A stretch of 64,000 nt of DNA, from NCBI RefSeq assembly GCF_000482745.1, contig NZ_KI519495.1:184888-248887 (forward strand). Reading direction: 5' to 3'. Shown here in pieces: positions 25,233 through 33,270 of this stretch. The translations under genes and the position numbers were made by a program. The stretch comes from Oleidesulfovibrio alaskensis DSM 16109. GTDB taxonomy: Bacteria > Desulfobacterota > Desulfovibrionia > Desulfovibrionales > Desulfovibrionaceae. The notes below the pieces were generated by a model. It was not told where the DNA came from. It saw only the letters and a list, made by a program, of their open reading frames with translations, and searched no databases. The stretch's first letter is position 1. Each line of letters opens with the position of its first letter.

Positions 25233-26945
25233 ATGAAAAACAATACCATGAACACACTTATCGGCGCGGCGCAGGATGAAAGCCCCGTGGATCTGCTGGT
25301 CCGCAACGTCAGGCTGGTCAACGTGCTTTCCGGCGAAATCCACGACGCGCACATCGCCGTCAAAGACGGCATTGTTGTGGGATTTGAAGAATATGAAGCC
25401 CTGCACGTTGTTGAAGGAAACGGACGCCATTGCATTCCCGGTCTGATCGACGGGCATATCCATATTGAATCCACCCTGCTGTCACCCGCACGTTTTGCCG
25501 CCGCGGCCGCGCCCCACGGCACTGCCGCGGTCATGTGCGACCCCCACGAAATAGCAAACGTCATGGGCGCTGAAGGCATTGAATACATGCTGCACGCCAG
25601 CGCCGGTCTGCCGTTGTCCGTTTATGTGATGATGCCTTCGTGCGTGCCCGCCACACACATGGAAACAGCCGGAGCCACCCTGCGGGCGGAAGACGTGCAG
25701 GATTTTCTTTCGCGCTACCCCGACCGCATGCCCGGACTCGCGGAAATGATGAACTATCCCGGAGTACTTTTCCGCGACGACGAAGTAATGGCAAAACTGG
25801 AGGCAGCAGCTTCTCACGTCATTGACGGCCACGCCCCCCTGCTGCGCGGCAAAGCGCTGAATGCCTATGTGCTGGGCGGCCCCGCAAGCGATCACGAAAC
25901 ATCCGATGCGGACGAAGCCCGCGAAAAGCTACGCAAAGGCATGCACCTGATGATCCGCGAAGGCGGCTCGCAGGAGCACAACCTCGAAGAGCTGGTCACC
26001 GTCCTCAACGAATTCAATACCCAGAATGTCTCTTTTGTCAGCGACGACAAAGTGGTCAACGACCTGATGGAAAGCGGACACATGGACGACATACTGCGCA
26101 AGGCCATGGCTGCCGGCATTCCCCCTGTCAGAGCCGTGCAGATGGCTTCCATAAACACGGCCCGCTATTTCCGGCTGCACCGTCGCGGTGCGGTGGCCCC
26201 GGGCTATCGCGCAGACTTTGTCCTGCTGGACGACCTGCAGACCATGCGCATCTCCGAATGTTATCTGGGCGGGCGCAATGTCAAAGAGATCGACTTCACA
26301 GGGCACAGCGCAGCCTTCAGCGCCAACACCGTGCATGTGGCCGGTCTGAACACGGACTCGCTGCATGTGGCGGCCGGCAACGGCAACCTGCGCGTCATCG
26401 GCATAGTGCCGGGACAGGTGATAACCCATGCTCTGGAACTGCCGCCCACCCTGCGCGAAGGTGCCGCAGTGGCCGATCCTTCACGCGATCTTGCCAAACT
26501 GGCCGTTTTTGAACGCCACAAAGGCACCGGCAACGTGGGGCTGGGATTCACCGCCGGTCTGGGGCTGCACAAGGGCGCACTGGCCGGTACCGTATCGCAC
26601 GATTCGCACAACCTGATAGTGGCGGGCATGGACGATGCCGACATGATTACCGCCGCGGAAGAAGTGCAGCGCATCGGCGGCGGTCTTGCCGTCGCCTGTG
26701 ACGGCCGCGTGCTGGCATCACTGCCGCTGCCCATTGCCGGACTGATGAGCGATGCCCCCGTGGAGGATGTGCTTGCCGGTCTGCGCGGCGTAAACGAAGC
26801 GCTTGCCACACTGGGATACAAGCTCAGCAGCCCCTTTGCCGCGCTGGCGTTCCTCTCTCTTGCCGTTATCCCCTCGCTGAAGCTTACCGACAAGGGCCTT
26901 GTGGACGTCCACAAATTCGAAATCGTCCCCCTGTGGACAGCCTGA
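25233..26945 (+). CDS. ade: Adenine deaminase
   Basis: Converts adenine to hypoxanthine and ammonia; cytoplasmic amidohydrolase of 570 residues, usual family length. The metal-binding entry is PGLIDGHIHIESTLLSP (about 72-88), followed by HGTAAVMCDPHEIANVMG. Further blocks are VIDGHAPLLRGKALNAYV and VSDDKVVNDLMESGHMDDILRKA; the C-terminal domain includes HKGTGNVGLGFTAGLGLHKGALAGTVSHDSHN. GGAGG precedes the start. As the last gene of the purine uptake unit it gives adenine an immediate catabolic or salvage route beside the phosphoribosyltransferase. A 221-bp repeat pair follows. Confidence 0.94.
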   Translation: MKNNTMNTLIGAAQDESPVDLLVRNVRLVNVLSGEIHDAHIAVKDGIVVGFEEYEALHVVEGNGRHCIPGLIDGHIHIESTLLSPARFAAAAAPHGTAAVMCDPHEIANVMGAEGIEYMLHASAGLPLSVYVMMPSCVPATHMETAGATLRAEDVQDFLSRYPDRMPGLAEMMNYPGVLFRDDEVMAKLEAAASHVIDGHAPLLRGKALNAYVLGGPASDHETSDADEAREKLRKGMHLMIREGGSQEHNLEELVTVLNEFNTQNVSFVSDDKVVNDLMESGHMDDILRKAMAAGIPPVRAVQMASINTARYFRLHRRGAVAPGYRADFVLLDDLQTMRISECYLGGRNVKEIDFTGHSAAFSANTVHVAGLNTDSLHVAAGNGNLRVIGIVPGQVITHALELPPTLREGAAVADPSRDLAKLAVFERHKGTGNVGLGFTAGLGLHKGALAGTVSHDSHNLIVAGMDDADMITAAEEVQRIGGGLAVACDGRVLASLPLPIAGLMSDAPVEDVLAGLRGVNEALATLGYKLSSPFAALAFLSLAVIPSLKLTDKGLVDVHKFEIVPLWTA

Positions 26946-26976
26946 GGCTCCGGCCGCACGGCCGCAGCTGAACAAC

Positions 26977-27449
26977 CTGCCCGCCGGAGATGAAACAGCC
27001 TCCGGCGGGCAGGGAGATGATCTCCCTGCACCCTCAATACGCCCTGCGCGCACGGCACAGAAACGCCCGCAGCGCGTTGTGCCGCTTTCCCCCCGGACGG
27101 CGGCCAGCGTACGCCCCTGAACAGTCAGCCCACCGCGGCAGAAATCGCGCAACGGGGGATGCAAGGGGAATCAGTCCCCTTGCCCGTCGGAGACATAAAA
27201 GCCCCCTAAGCAAAAGCAGCCTCCGGCGGGCAGGGAGATGATCTCCCTGCACCCTCAATACGCCCTGCGCGCACGGCACAGAAACGCCCGCAGCGCGTTG
27301 TGCCGCTTTCCCCCCGGACGGCCGCCAGCGTACGCCCCCTAACAGTCAGCCCACCGCGGCAGAAATCGCGCAACGGGGGATGCAAGGGGAATCATTTCCC
27401 TTGCCCGTCGGAGACATGAAAGCCCCCGAAGCAAAAGCAGCCTCCGGCG
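26977..27449 (-). repeat. Two 221-bp tandem units of the dispersed palindromic repeat
   Basis: Units at 27000-27220 and 27221-27441, plus terminal remnants at 26977-26989 and 27442-27449. They are in inverse orientation to the array at 3102. Each has the perfect palindrome GCAGGGAGAT/ATCTCCCTGC (27009-27029, 27230-27250) and a copy of the GCAAGGGGAAT palindrome with one mismatch (27161-27183, 27382-27404). The inverted ends CTGCCCGCCGGAG (26977-26989) and CTCCGGCGGGCAG (27000-27012) form a strong hairpin right after ade and may double as its terminator. Open frames here are spurious. Confidence 0.92.
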
Positions 27450-27488
27450 AGACTGTGCAACCGTAACGTACTTTTATGTACACATCCC

Positions 27489-27517
27489 TTGTCACGGGCC
27501 ATCCGGCGCGGTATACA
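27489..27517 (+). promoter_or_regulatory. Putative promoter of bacterioferritin
   Basis: TTGTCA (27489-27494), 17-bp spacer, TATACA (27512-27517); this gives a leader of about 118 nt. No Fur-type box was recognised around it. Confidence 0.45.
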
Positions 27518-27641
27518 GGTACTGACTTTCGTCATCACAGACAGCCCGTCGGCTGGGCGCAAAGTCCGTAACCGGATATGTCACGGGCGGACGGCCACAC
27601 AGCACGACGTTGTTCCGTCAGCAAACTCAAGAGAGGTATTC

Positions 27642-28181
27642 ATGACCGCATCAGGAAGAGAAGAAAGACGCGCCAATGTCATTGAAGTTCTGAACAAGGC
27701 CCGCGCCATGGAGCTTCAGGCCATTCACCAGTACATGAACCAGCACTACGGGCTGGACGATATGGACTACGGCGAAATGGCAGGCAAAATGAAGCTGATC
27801 GCCATTGACGAAATGCGCCATGCGGAAGCCTTTGCCGAGCGCATCAAAGAACTGGGCGGAGAACCCGTGACAGACTATCCCGGCACCATTGAAAAGCGTC
27901 AGGATGTTAAAAAAATCTATGCCTTCGACACCGACCTCGAAGACGATACCATTGATGCTTACAACCAGTTTCTGCAGGTCTGTCGCGAAAACGGCGACAG
28001 CATCAGCGCCAAACTGTTTGAGACCATCATTGAGGAAGAGCAGCTGCACCTGAGCTACTTTGACAATGAAAACAATCACATTGAAACTCTGGGCGATGCA
28101 TATCTTTCGCGCATTGCCGGAACCCCCTCGTCCACGGGACTTACCCCGCAGGGCTTTGCCGTGGCCAAGGGCGGCGCATAA
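27642..28181 (+). CDS. bfr: Bacterioferritin
   Basis: Iron-storing, heme-containing 24-mer ferritin subunit, 179 residues, cytoplasmic. Ferroxidase ligands by alignment with E. coli Bfr are E24 (RAMELQAI), E57 and H60 in AIDEMRHAE, and the later EEEQLH segment. M58 in IDEM corresponds to the heme-ligating Met; this is Met57 in the D. desulfuricans protein, which carries Fe-coproporphyrin III. The start at 27642 follows GAGAGGT and matches the family N-terminus; upstream in-frame codons overlap promoter sequence. It is a single-gene unit with its own terminator. Compared with E. coli Bfr (158 residues) it has a longer C-terminal tail. Confidence 0.92.
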   Translation: MTASGREERRANVIEVLNKARAMELQAIHQYMNQHYGLDDMDYGEMAGKMKLIAIDEMRHAEAFAERIKELGGEPVTDYPGTIEKRQDVKKIYAFDTDLEDDTIDAYNQFLQVCRENGDSISAKLFETIIEEEQLHLSYFDNENNHIETLGDAYLSRIAGTPSSTGLTPQGFAVAKGGA

Positions 28182-28203
28182 CAGCACCCGCACCGGTCAT
28201 CAG

Positions 28204-28233
28204 GGAGCAGGAACTATCCTGCTCCTTTTTTTT
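28204..28233 (+). terminator. Terminator of bacterioferritin
   Basis: Stem GGAGCAGGA (28204-28212) / TCCTGCTCC (28217-28225), loop ACTA, followed by eight T. Confidence 0.95.
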
Positions 28234-28254
28234 GTCCCCCGTCTCAGTCAGCCG

Positions 28255-28296
28255 GTCGTAATGATCGGGTCGTAATGCTCGGGCCGTAATGCTCCG
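28255..28296 (+). repeat. Three tandem 14-bp units
   Basis: GTCGTAATGATCGG (28255-28268), GTCGTAATGCTCGG (28269-28282) and GCCGTAATGCTCCG (28283-28296). They lie directly after the bacterioferritin terminator and upstream of the metal permease promoter. Function unknown; could be slippage or clustered protein sites. Confidence 0.85.
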
Positions 28297-28373
28297 GAAA
28301 AAGCCGCAGACCGGCAATCCCCCTTTCTGCATGGATACCCGCGACGCTTCCTGCGCCTTTTCGCACCACTGTC

Positions 28374-28439
28374 TTGACAAGTACATAGCCGGGGCGTACT
28401 TTTCATATGAACGATTGCTCATATGTATGTTTGTTCATA
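28374..28439 (+). promoter_or_regulatory. Promoter with overlapping dyads for the metal permease
   Basis: -35 TTGACA at 28374-28379. A dyad AAGTAC (28379-28384) - N11 - GTACTT (28396-28401) lies between the -35 and the start-site region, the layout used by MerR-type metal sensors. Just downstream are CATATGA (28404-28410) / TCATATG (28419-28425) and TATGAAC (28406-28412) / GTTCATA (28433-28439), which resemble ArsR/SmtB operators. No regulator gene is adjacent. Confidence 0.5.
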
Positions 28440-28464
28440 AAACACACGCCTCACGGGAGGAACC

Positions 28465-29673
28465 ATGTCTGAACTTTTAGCCCGCTACGCATTCGCCGTA
28501 TGGGACATCCTGCTGGACGCATCACCTTATGTGCTGCTGGGTTTTTTTGTGGCCGGTCTGCTTAAAGCTTATCTGCCAGAAGATCTGGTGGCGCGCCATC
28601 TGGGAAAAGGGCGCTTTCTTCCGGTGCTCAAAGCGTCGCTTTTCGGGGTGCCTCTGCCTTTATGCTCATGCGGAGTTATTCCCGCCGCTGCCGGGCTGCG
28701 CCAGCAGGGAGCAAGCCGCGGCGCCACCACATCGTTTCTGATTTCCACGCCGGAAACCGGCGTTGACTCCATAGCCGTCAGCTACGCACTGCTGGACCCC
28801 GTCATGGCGGTTGTCCGGCCGGTGGCCTCGTTTTTCACGGCCATCATCGCCGGAGTGGCAGTAAACAGCCTGCCGGAGGAAGAATCCCCTCAGGCGGCTT
28901 CATCAGCGGCCGCTGCCACCGCAGCGACACATCAGGGCTGCAGCTGCGGCCCGCATGCCGGAACAGAACACACTCACGGTATTATGCCCGCACCGGTTGT
29001 GCTTCCCGCCGCGGAGCACGCAGCATCTGCGGGTTGCGGCTGCGGGTCGTGCGGACATGACAGCCCCGCCCCCCGCACCATGCGGGAAAAATTCGGCAGC
29101 GGCATGCGGTTCGGCTTCGGCGAACTGGTTGCGGACATCGGCAAATGGCTCATGGTGGGTATTCTGCTGGCTGCCGTCATCACCACGCTTATTCCCGACA
29201 CATTTTTTGCCAGCTATCTTGGTGACGGCCTTATGAGCATGCTGGTCATGCTGGTGGTGGGTATGCCCCTGTATGTCTGCGCCACCGCCTCAACCCCCGT
29301 GGCTGCGGCCATGGCCGTCAAGGGACTTTCACCCGGTGCCGCGCTGGTCTTTCTGCTGGCAGGGCCGGCGACCAACGCGGCGACTTTCACGGTAGTTGCC
29401 AGACTGATGGGCCGCAAGGTTGCCGCCGTGTATCTGGCCAGCATCGCGGTATGTTCCATTGCACTCGGTCTGGCGGTAAACTGGCTGTATGCCTATCTGG
29501 GACTCAGCATCACTTCATGGGTGGGGGCCGCACAAGAAGAATCACACGGCGTTATCGCCATTGCTTCCGCGGTGGTGCTGCTGGGACTGGTGGCCTACCG
29601 CACCCTGCCCGGAATCTTCCGGCGGGGGCACAACGCACACGGGCACAGCCACGGGTGCTCATGCGGGCACTAG
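28465..29673 (+). CDS. Permease of the UPF0718/DUF318 family, putative metal (Cu/Zn) efflux
   Basis: Inner-membrane permease of 402 residues. Two membrane halves are joined by a hydrophilic central loop (about 138-212) that is unusually rich in Cys and His (HQGCSCGPHAGTEHTH, GCGCGSCGHD), and the C-terminus ends HNAHGHSHGCSCGH. The family motif VPLPLCSCGVIPAAAGLRQQGASRGATTSFLISTPETG occurs in half 1 at about 66-103, and VVGMPLYVCATASTPVAAAM with GPATNAAT occurs in half 2. Members linked to ArsR regulators have been annotated as Cu/Zn or arsenic efflux carriers; the Cys/His loops favour a soft metal. GGAGGAA precedes the ATG. It is monocistronic with its own terminator. Confidence 0.85.
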   Translation: MSELLARYAFAVWDILLDASPYVLLGFFVAGLLKAYLPEDLVARHLGKGRFLPVLKASLFGVPLPLCSCGVIPAAAGLRQQGASRGATTSFLISTPETGVDSIAVSYALLDPVMAVVRPVASFFTAIIAGVAVNSLPEEESPQAASSAAAATAATHQGCSCGPHAGTEHTHGIMPAPVVLPAAEHAASAGCGCGSCGHDSPAPRTMREKFGSGMRFGFGELVADIGKWLMVGILLAAVITTLIPDTFFASYLGDGLMSMLVMLVVGMPLYVCATASTPVAAAMAVKGLSPGAALVFLLAGPATNAATFTVVARLMGRKVAAVYLASIAVCSIALGLAVNWLYAYLGLSITSWVGAAQEESHGVIAIASAVVLLGLVAYRTLPGIFRRGHNAHGHSHGCSCGH

Positions 29674-29712
29674 CCGCCCTGCATCACGGCCGTCCTCTTT
29701 TCTGAATACACT

Positions 29713-29742
29713 GCGCCCCGCTTCACCGGCGGGGCGCTTTTA
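29713..29742 (+). terminator. Terminator of the metal permease
   Basis: Stem GCGCCCCGC (29713-29721) / GCGGGGCGC (29729-29737) with a 7-base loop, followed by TTTTATT. The rest of 29743-29900 holds nothing recognisable. Confidence 0.88.
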
Positions 29743-29920
29743 TTGCGCCGGCACACACCGACGCGTGCCGTCAGAATCCGGCATGTCCTAAACGCCGCAT
29801 GCCCGGGTTGCAGGCGCAACAGCCTGCGCATACCATGACGGCCGCACTCGACACCCGCACTCCGCCATACGGCAGCAGCACACTTCTTCCGCTGTTAAAA
29901 ACGACAGAAACAGGTAAAAA

Positions 29921-29949
29921 ACGATCAAAAGCGATCATTCTTTGATCGT
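29921..29949 (+). promoter_or_regulatory. Putative DeoR-family operator
   Basis: Inverted repeat ACGATCAAA (29921-29929) - N11 - TTTGATCGT (29941-29949), with a third CGATCA half-site at 29932-29937. It lies about 95 bp before the DeoR-type gene, suggesting autoregulation of the whole operon. Confidence 0.6.
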
Positions 29950-30041
29950 ATTGTACCGGTTGCTAGGGTGCAGCCATGACCGGAGACGCTACGCCGCCGG
30001 TCGGGCTGCGTTTTGCACAAGACAAAACGCACGAGGTGTTC

Positions 30042-30821
30042 ATGAAGCGATACAGGCACACGCAGATTCTCGCCCTGCTGGAAACACGCTCCGCCATACG
30101 GGCAACCGAGGCGGCGGAGATGCTGGGCGTTTCTGTGGGAACAATCCGGCGGGACATGGCCGAACTGGAAGCCGGAGGCTACCTGAACAGAACGCATGGC
30201 GGAGCCTTTGCCGCCATCGAAGGCGAAGCGGGCTTCATGCGCCGCACCTGCTGGAACAGAGACAAAAAGCGTGTCATCGGACAGGCTGCGGCAGCACATA
30301 TTTCTTCAGGCAGTGTGGTCTTCATCGACGGCGGAACAACGCCGGAGGCCATGCTGCCGTTTCTTGTGGAAAAAACCTCGCTTACGGTGGTCACCTGCGG
30401 GCTGAACATTGCCCTGCAGCTGCTGCGCTGGCCTTACATCAGCACAATTCTGCTGGGCGGCGAAGTACATGCGGAATCACGCACAGTGACCGGCACCCTG
30501 CCGGTGACACAGCTGGACTCGTTCGGCATGCGCTTTGACATGGCCGTCATAGCCACCGCGGGCATTAGCGCGGAACACGGTGCCACCAACCGCATGCTGG
30601 AACGGCTGGCGCTGAAGCAGCTGGTACTGCGCAACAGCGCTTCAAGCATTCTGGTAGGCGACAGTTCCAAAGTGGACTGCGCATTTCTGGGCAGAGTAGC
30701 GCCGCTTTCGGCGTTTTCGCTGTGCATTATGGACGACGACCTGACAGATGAGCAGAAAGCGAAGCTGTCGGAAGCCGGGCGATTCGAATTCGTGCCTCTG
30801 GAAGGGAGCAGACGGCGGTGA
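30042..30821 (+). CDS. DeoR-family transcriptional regulator
   Basis: Sugar-phosphate-responsive repressor or activator, 259 residues. The N-terminal DeoR HTH (1-58) reads KRYRHTQILALLETRSAIRATEAAEMLGVSVGTIRRDMAELEAGGYLNRTHGGA. The C-terminal isomerase-like sensor domain contains VFIDGGTTPEAMLPFL, GLNIALQLL, ILLGGEV and VGDSSKVDCAFLGRVAPL. The start at 30042 follows GAGGTG and matches the family N-terminus; an in-frame start 66 bp upstream precedes it without support. It heads an operon with a KdgT permease, DUF1537 kinase and PdxA2 dehydrogenase, whose phosphorylated intermediate is a plausible effector. Confidence 0.9.
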   Translation: MKRYRHTQILALLETRSAIRATEAAEMLGVSVGTIRRDMAELEAGGYLNRTHGGAFAAIEGEAGFMRRTCWNRDKKRVIGQAAAAHISSGSVVFIDGGTTPEAMLPFLVEKTSLTVVTCGLNIALQLLRWPYISTILLGGEVHAESRTVTGTLPVTQLDSFGMRFDMAVIATAGISAEHGATNRMLERLALKQLVLRNSASSILVGDSSKVDCAFLGRVAPLSAFSLCIMDDDLTDEQKAKLSEAGRFEFVPLEGSRRR

Positions 30822-30950
30822 CAGGCCGCGCCGGAAGCTGCGGCCGCCTGCGGATTCGCTTTGCCTGCCTTATGGCGGCGCACACAGCTGCGCCGCGGTC
30901 ACGCCAACCCCGGCTGACAGACTGACAGCCGGTAACCAAGGAGGAAGAGG

Positions 30951-31922
30951 ATGAAACAGGTTCCCATCGTTGACTGGCTGCAGCGGCTGCCCGGCGGCAT
31001 GATGCTGGTGCCCCTCATTCTGGGTTCGGTCACAGGCACATTTTTTCCCGGATTTCTGGGGCTGGGGTCGTTTACCACCGCCTTGTTCAAAAACAGCGCA
31101 CTGCCGCTCATCGGTCTGCTCATACTGGCCACAGGCGCCCAGATAAACGCCAGACAAAGCACGGGCGTTTTCAAGCGCTGCGGGGTCCTGCTGCTTACCA
31201 AAACGTTCATTCCTGCCGTCATTATTATTCTGTACGGCAACATCTTCGGACGCGAAGGCATTCTGGGCGTATCGCTGCTGGCCGCCATGATAGCCTTCAC
31301 CAACTCCAACGGCGGTCTGTGGCTGGCCCTTACCGGACAGTACGGCACAGATGAGGACCGCGGCGCCTACATTGCCAGCGGCCTTAACGATGGGCCTTTT
31401 TTCATTCTGCTGGCACTGGGCCTTTCCGGACATGCCAACGTACCGTGGCAGGCCATCGTGGGAACGGTCATTCCCTTTATTGTCGGCTTTGTACTGGGTA
31501 ATCTGGATAAAAAGTTTGCCGAAATGATGAAGCCCACTGCAGCCATTACCATTCCGTTTTTCGCCTTTGCGCTGGGCACGGGCATAAACCTGCAAAACCT
31601 TGTGACAGGCGGCGTCACAGGCGTGCTGCTGGGCATCGGTGTAACGCTGGTCACGGGTTTTCTGTGCTTTGCCGGCTACAGGCTGTTCATCCGCAACTCC
31701 AATCCGGGCATAGGCTTTGCTGCGGGAACCACTGCGGGCAACTCCATCACCAGCGTTCTTGTGGTGGTGCAGGCCGACCCCTCGTATGCGCCTTTTCAGG
31801 CGGTGGCCACCGCACAGGTTGCAGCGGCGGTGCTGGTAACAGCCATACTGTGCCCGCTGATGACGCACTACATGTGCAAGCGCTATGATGCTGCACATCC
31901 CCCGCAGGAGCAGCGCGCATGA
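30951..31922 (+). CDS. 2-keto-3-deoxygluconate permease family transporter (KdgT-like)
   Basis: Inner-membrane proton-symport type carrier, 323 residues with about ten hydrophobic segments. The family fingerprint includes LQRLPGGMMLVPLILGSVTGTFFPG at the N-terminus, FKNSALPLIGLLILATGAQI, FTNSNGGLWLALTGQYG and GLNDGPFFILLALG. KdgT carries 2-keto-3-deoxygluconate in enterobacteria; here the kinase and dehydrogenase downstream point to a four-carbon sugar acid such as threonate or erythronate. GGAGGAAG lies upstream, and the stop overlaps the kinase start (ATGA). Confidence 0.88.
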   Translation: MKQVPIVDWLQRLPGGMMLVPLILGSVTGTFFPGFLGLGSFTTALFKNSALPLIGLLILATGAQINARQSTGVFKRCGVLLLTKTFIPAVIIILYGNIFGREGILGVSLLAAMIAFTNSNGGLWLALTGQYGTDEDRGAYIASGLNDGPFFILLALGLSGHANVPWQAIVGTVIPFIVGFVLGNLDKKFAEMMKPTAAITIPFFAFALGTGINLQNLVTGGVTGVLLGIGVTLVTGFLCFAGYRLFIRNSNPGIGFAAGTTAGNSITSVLVVVQADPSYAPFQAVATAQVAAAVLVTAILCPLMTHYMCKRYDAAHPPQEQRA

Positions 31923-33202
31923 CCAGATACGCAGTTATCGCCGACGACCTGACAGGCGCAGGTGACACCGGCGTGCAGTTTGCCAAAGCCGGACTGCGTA
32001 CGCGCATTCTGACGCACAACTGGTCGGCGGAAGACCTGAACGGTGTGGACGTGGCCGTGGTGCAGACAGAAAGCCGCGCCATGCCCCCACAGGAGGCATA
32101 TGCGGCCGTGAAACAGGCTGCACAGCGGCTGCAGGCGGCCGGAGTACAACCGCTGTATAAAAAGGTGGACTCCACTCTGCGCGGGCAGATAGGGCCTGAA
32201 ATTGATGCGGTCATGGACGTATGGGGGCTGGAACTGGCCCTCCTGTGTCCGGCATTTCCGGAAAACGGAAGAACTCTCATCGGCGGTTATCTGCTGGCCG
32301 GAGGCGAGCCGGTATCACGCACCTCCATCGGAGCGGACCCTGTATCGCCCGTGCGGCAGAGCCATATCCCCAGCCTGCTTGCCGCTCAGTCCTCGCGTCC
32401 TGCCATAGGGCTTTCGCTGGCAGAAATGACCAGAGGCGACAGTTATCTGGAGAGCATATTCACAGAAGCGCGGCGCAGGAGCGCCATCATTGTGGCCGAT
32501 GCAGCAGACCCGCAGGATATTGCCCTGCTGGAAAGCCTTGTGGCCCGCTTTGCCCCGCGGGCGCTGTTTGTGGGCTCCGCCGGACTTGCCGCTCCGGTGG
32601 CGGCCCGTCTGGCACAATCGTCAGCAGGCAGGCGCCCCGTTGTCACGGTGGTGGGTTCGGTCAACCCCGTATCACGCGGACAGCTGAAACAGCTGCAGCA
32701 CGAAGGAACGGGACTGCTGCTGGTTACCGCCGACGAGCTGCTGCTTGACGACAGGCACTGGCAGACGGCACTGCGCGCCAAGGCCGAGACGCTGGCATCC
32801 ATGCTGCGCCGGGGCGAAGACGTGGCGGTGGCCACACCGGGCAACCGGGAAGAAGTACAGGACCTGCTGGAAAGAGGTGCCGGCATCGGGCTGGAGCGCC
32901 GCCCCCTTACCGCGCGTGTGGCCGCGCGCACCACTCAGGTGGTGCACGAGGCGCTGGCTTTGCTGCAGGACGGGGAAAAACCGTCCGGCCTTGTGCTCAC
33001 AGGGGGCGACATGGCCCACGCCATGCTGGCCCACCTGAACACGGCAGGCATGGACCTTATTGCCGAAGTCAGCCCCGGCATACCTGTGGGCAGACTCAGC
33101 GGAGGACATGCGGACGGCGTCAAAGTGGTCACCAAAGCAGGCGGCTTCGGCACGCAGGGCGCTCTGGTGCAGGCCGTGCGCACCCTGCGTGAACTGGACT
33201 GA
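31919..33202 (+). CDS. Four-carbon acid sugar kinase (DUF1537 family; probable threonate/erythronate kinase)
   Basis: Cytoplasmic kinase, 427 residues, typical for the family. The N-terminal domain opens with YAVIADDLTGAGDTGVQFAKAGLRTRIL and carries YKKVDSTLRGQIGPEIDAVM. The C-terminal nucleotide-binding domain carries VLTGGDMAHAMLAHL, EVSPGIPVGRLSGGHADG and VVTKAGGFG. DUF1537 enzymes phosphorylate D-threonate, L-threonate, D-erythronate or related acids at O-4. Paired with a PdxA2-type dehydrogenase, as here, the best-characterised route is D-threonate to D-threonate 4-phosphate, then to dihydroxyacetone phosphate. The exact stereoisomer cannot be read from sequence. It overlaps the permease by 4 bp. 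Confidence 0.87.
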   Translation: MTRYAVIADDLTGAGDTGVQFAKAGLRTRILTHNWSAEDLNGVDVAVVQTESRAMPPQEAYAAVKQAAQRLQAAGVQPLYKKVDSTLRGQIGPEIDAVMDVWGLELALLCPAFPENGRTLIGGYLLAGGEPVSRTSIGADPVSPVRQSHIPSLLAAQSSRPAIGLSLAEMTRGDSYLESIFTEARRRSAIIVADAADPQDIALLESLVARFAPRALFVGSAGLAAPVAARLAQSSAGRRPVVTVVGSVNPVSRGQLKQLQHEGTGLLLVTADELLLDDRHWQTALRAKAETLASMLRRGEDVAVATPGNREEVQDLLERGAGIGLERRPLTARVAARTTQVVHEALALLQDGEKPSGLVLTGGDMAHAMLAHLNTAGMDLIAEVSPGIPVGRLSGGHADGVKVVTKAGGFGTQGALVQAVRTLRELD

Positions 33203-33270
33203 CAATACAGCCGGGCAGCCCGCCGCTGACGGGGCTGCCCGCCATACCATACAGAACCAAGGAGCAGAGA

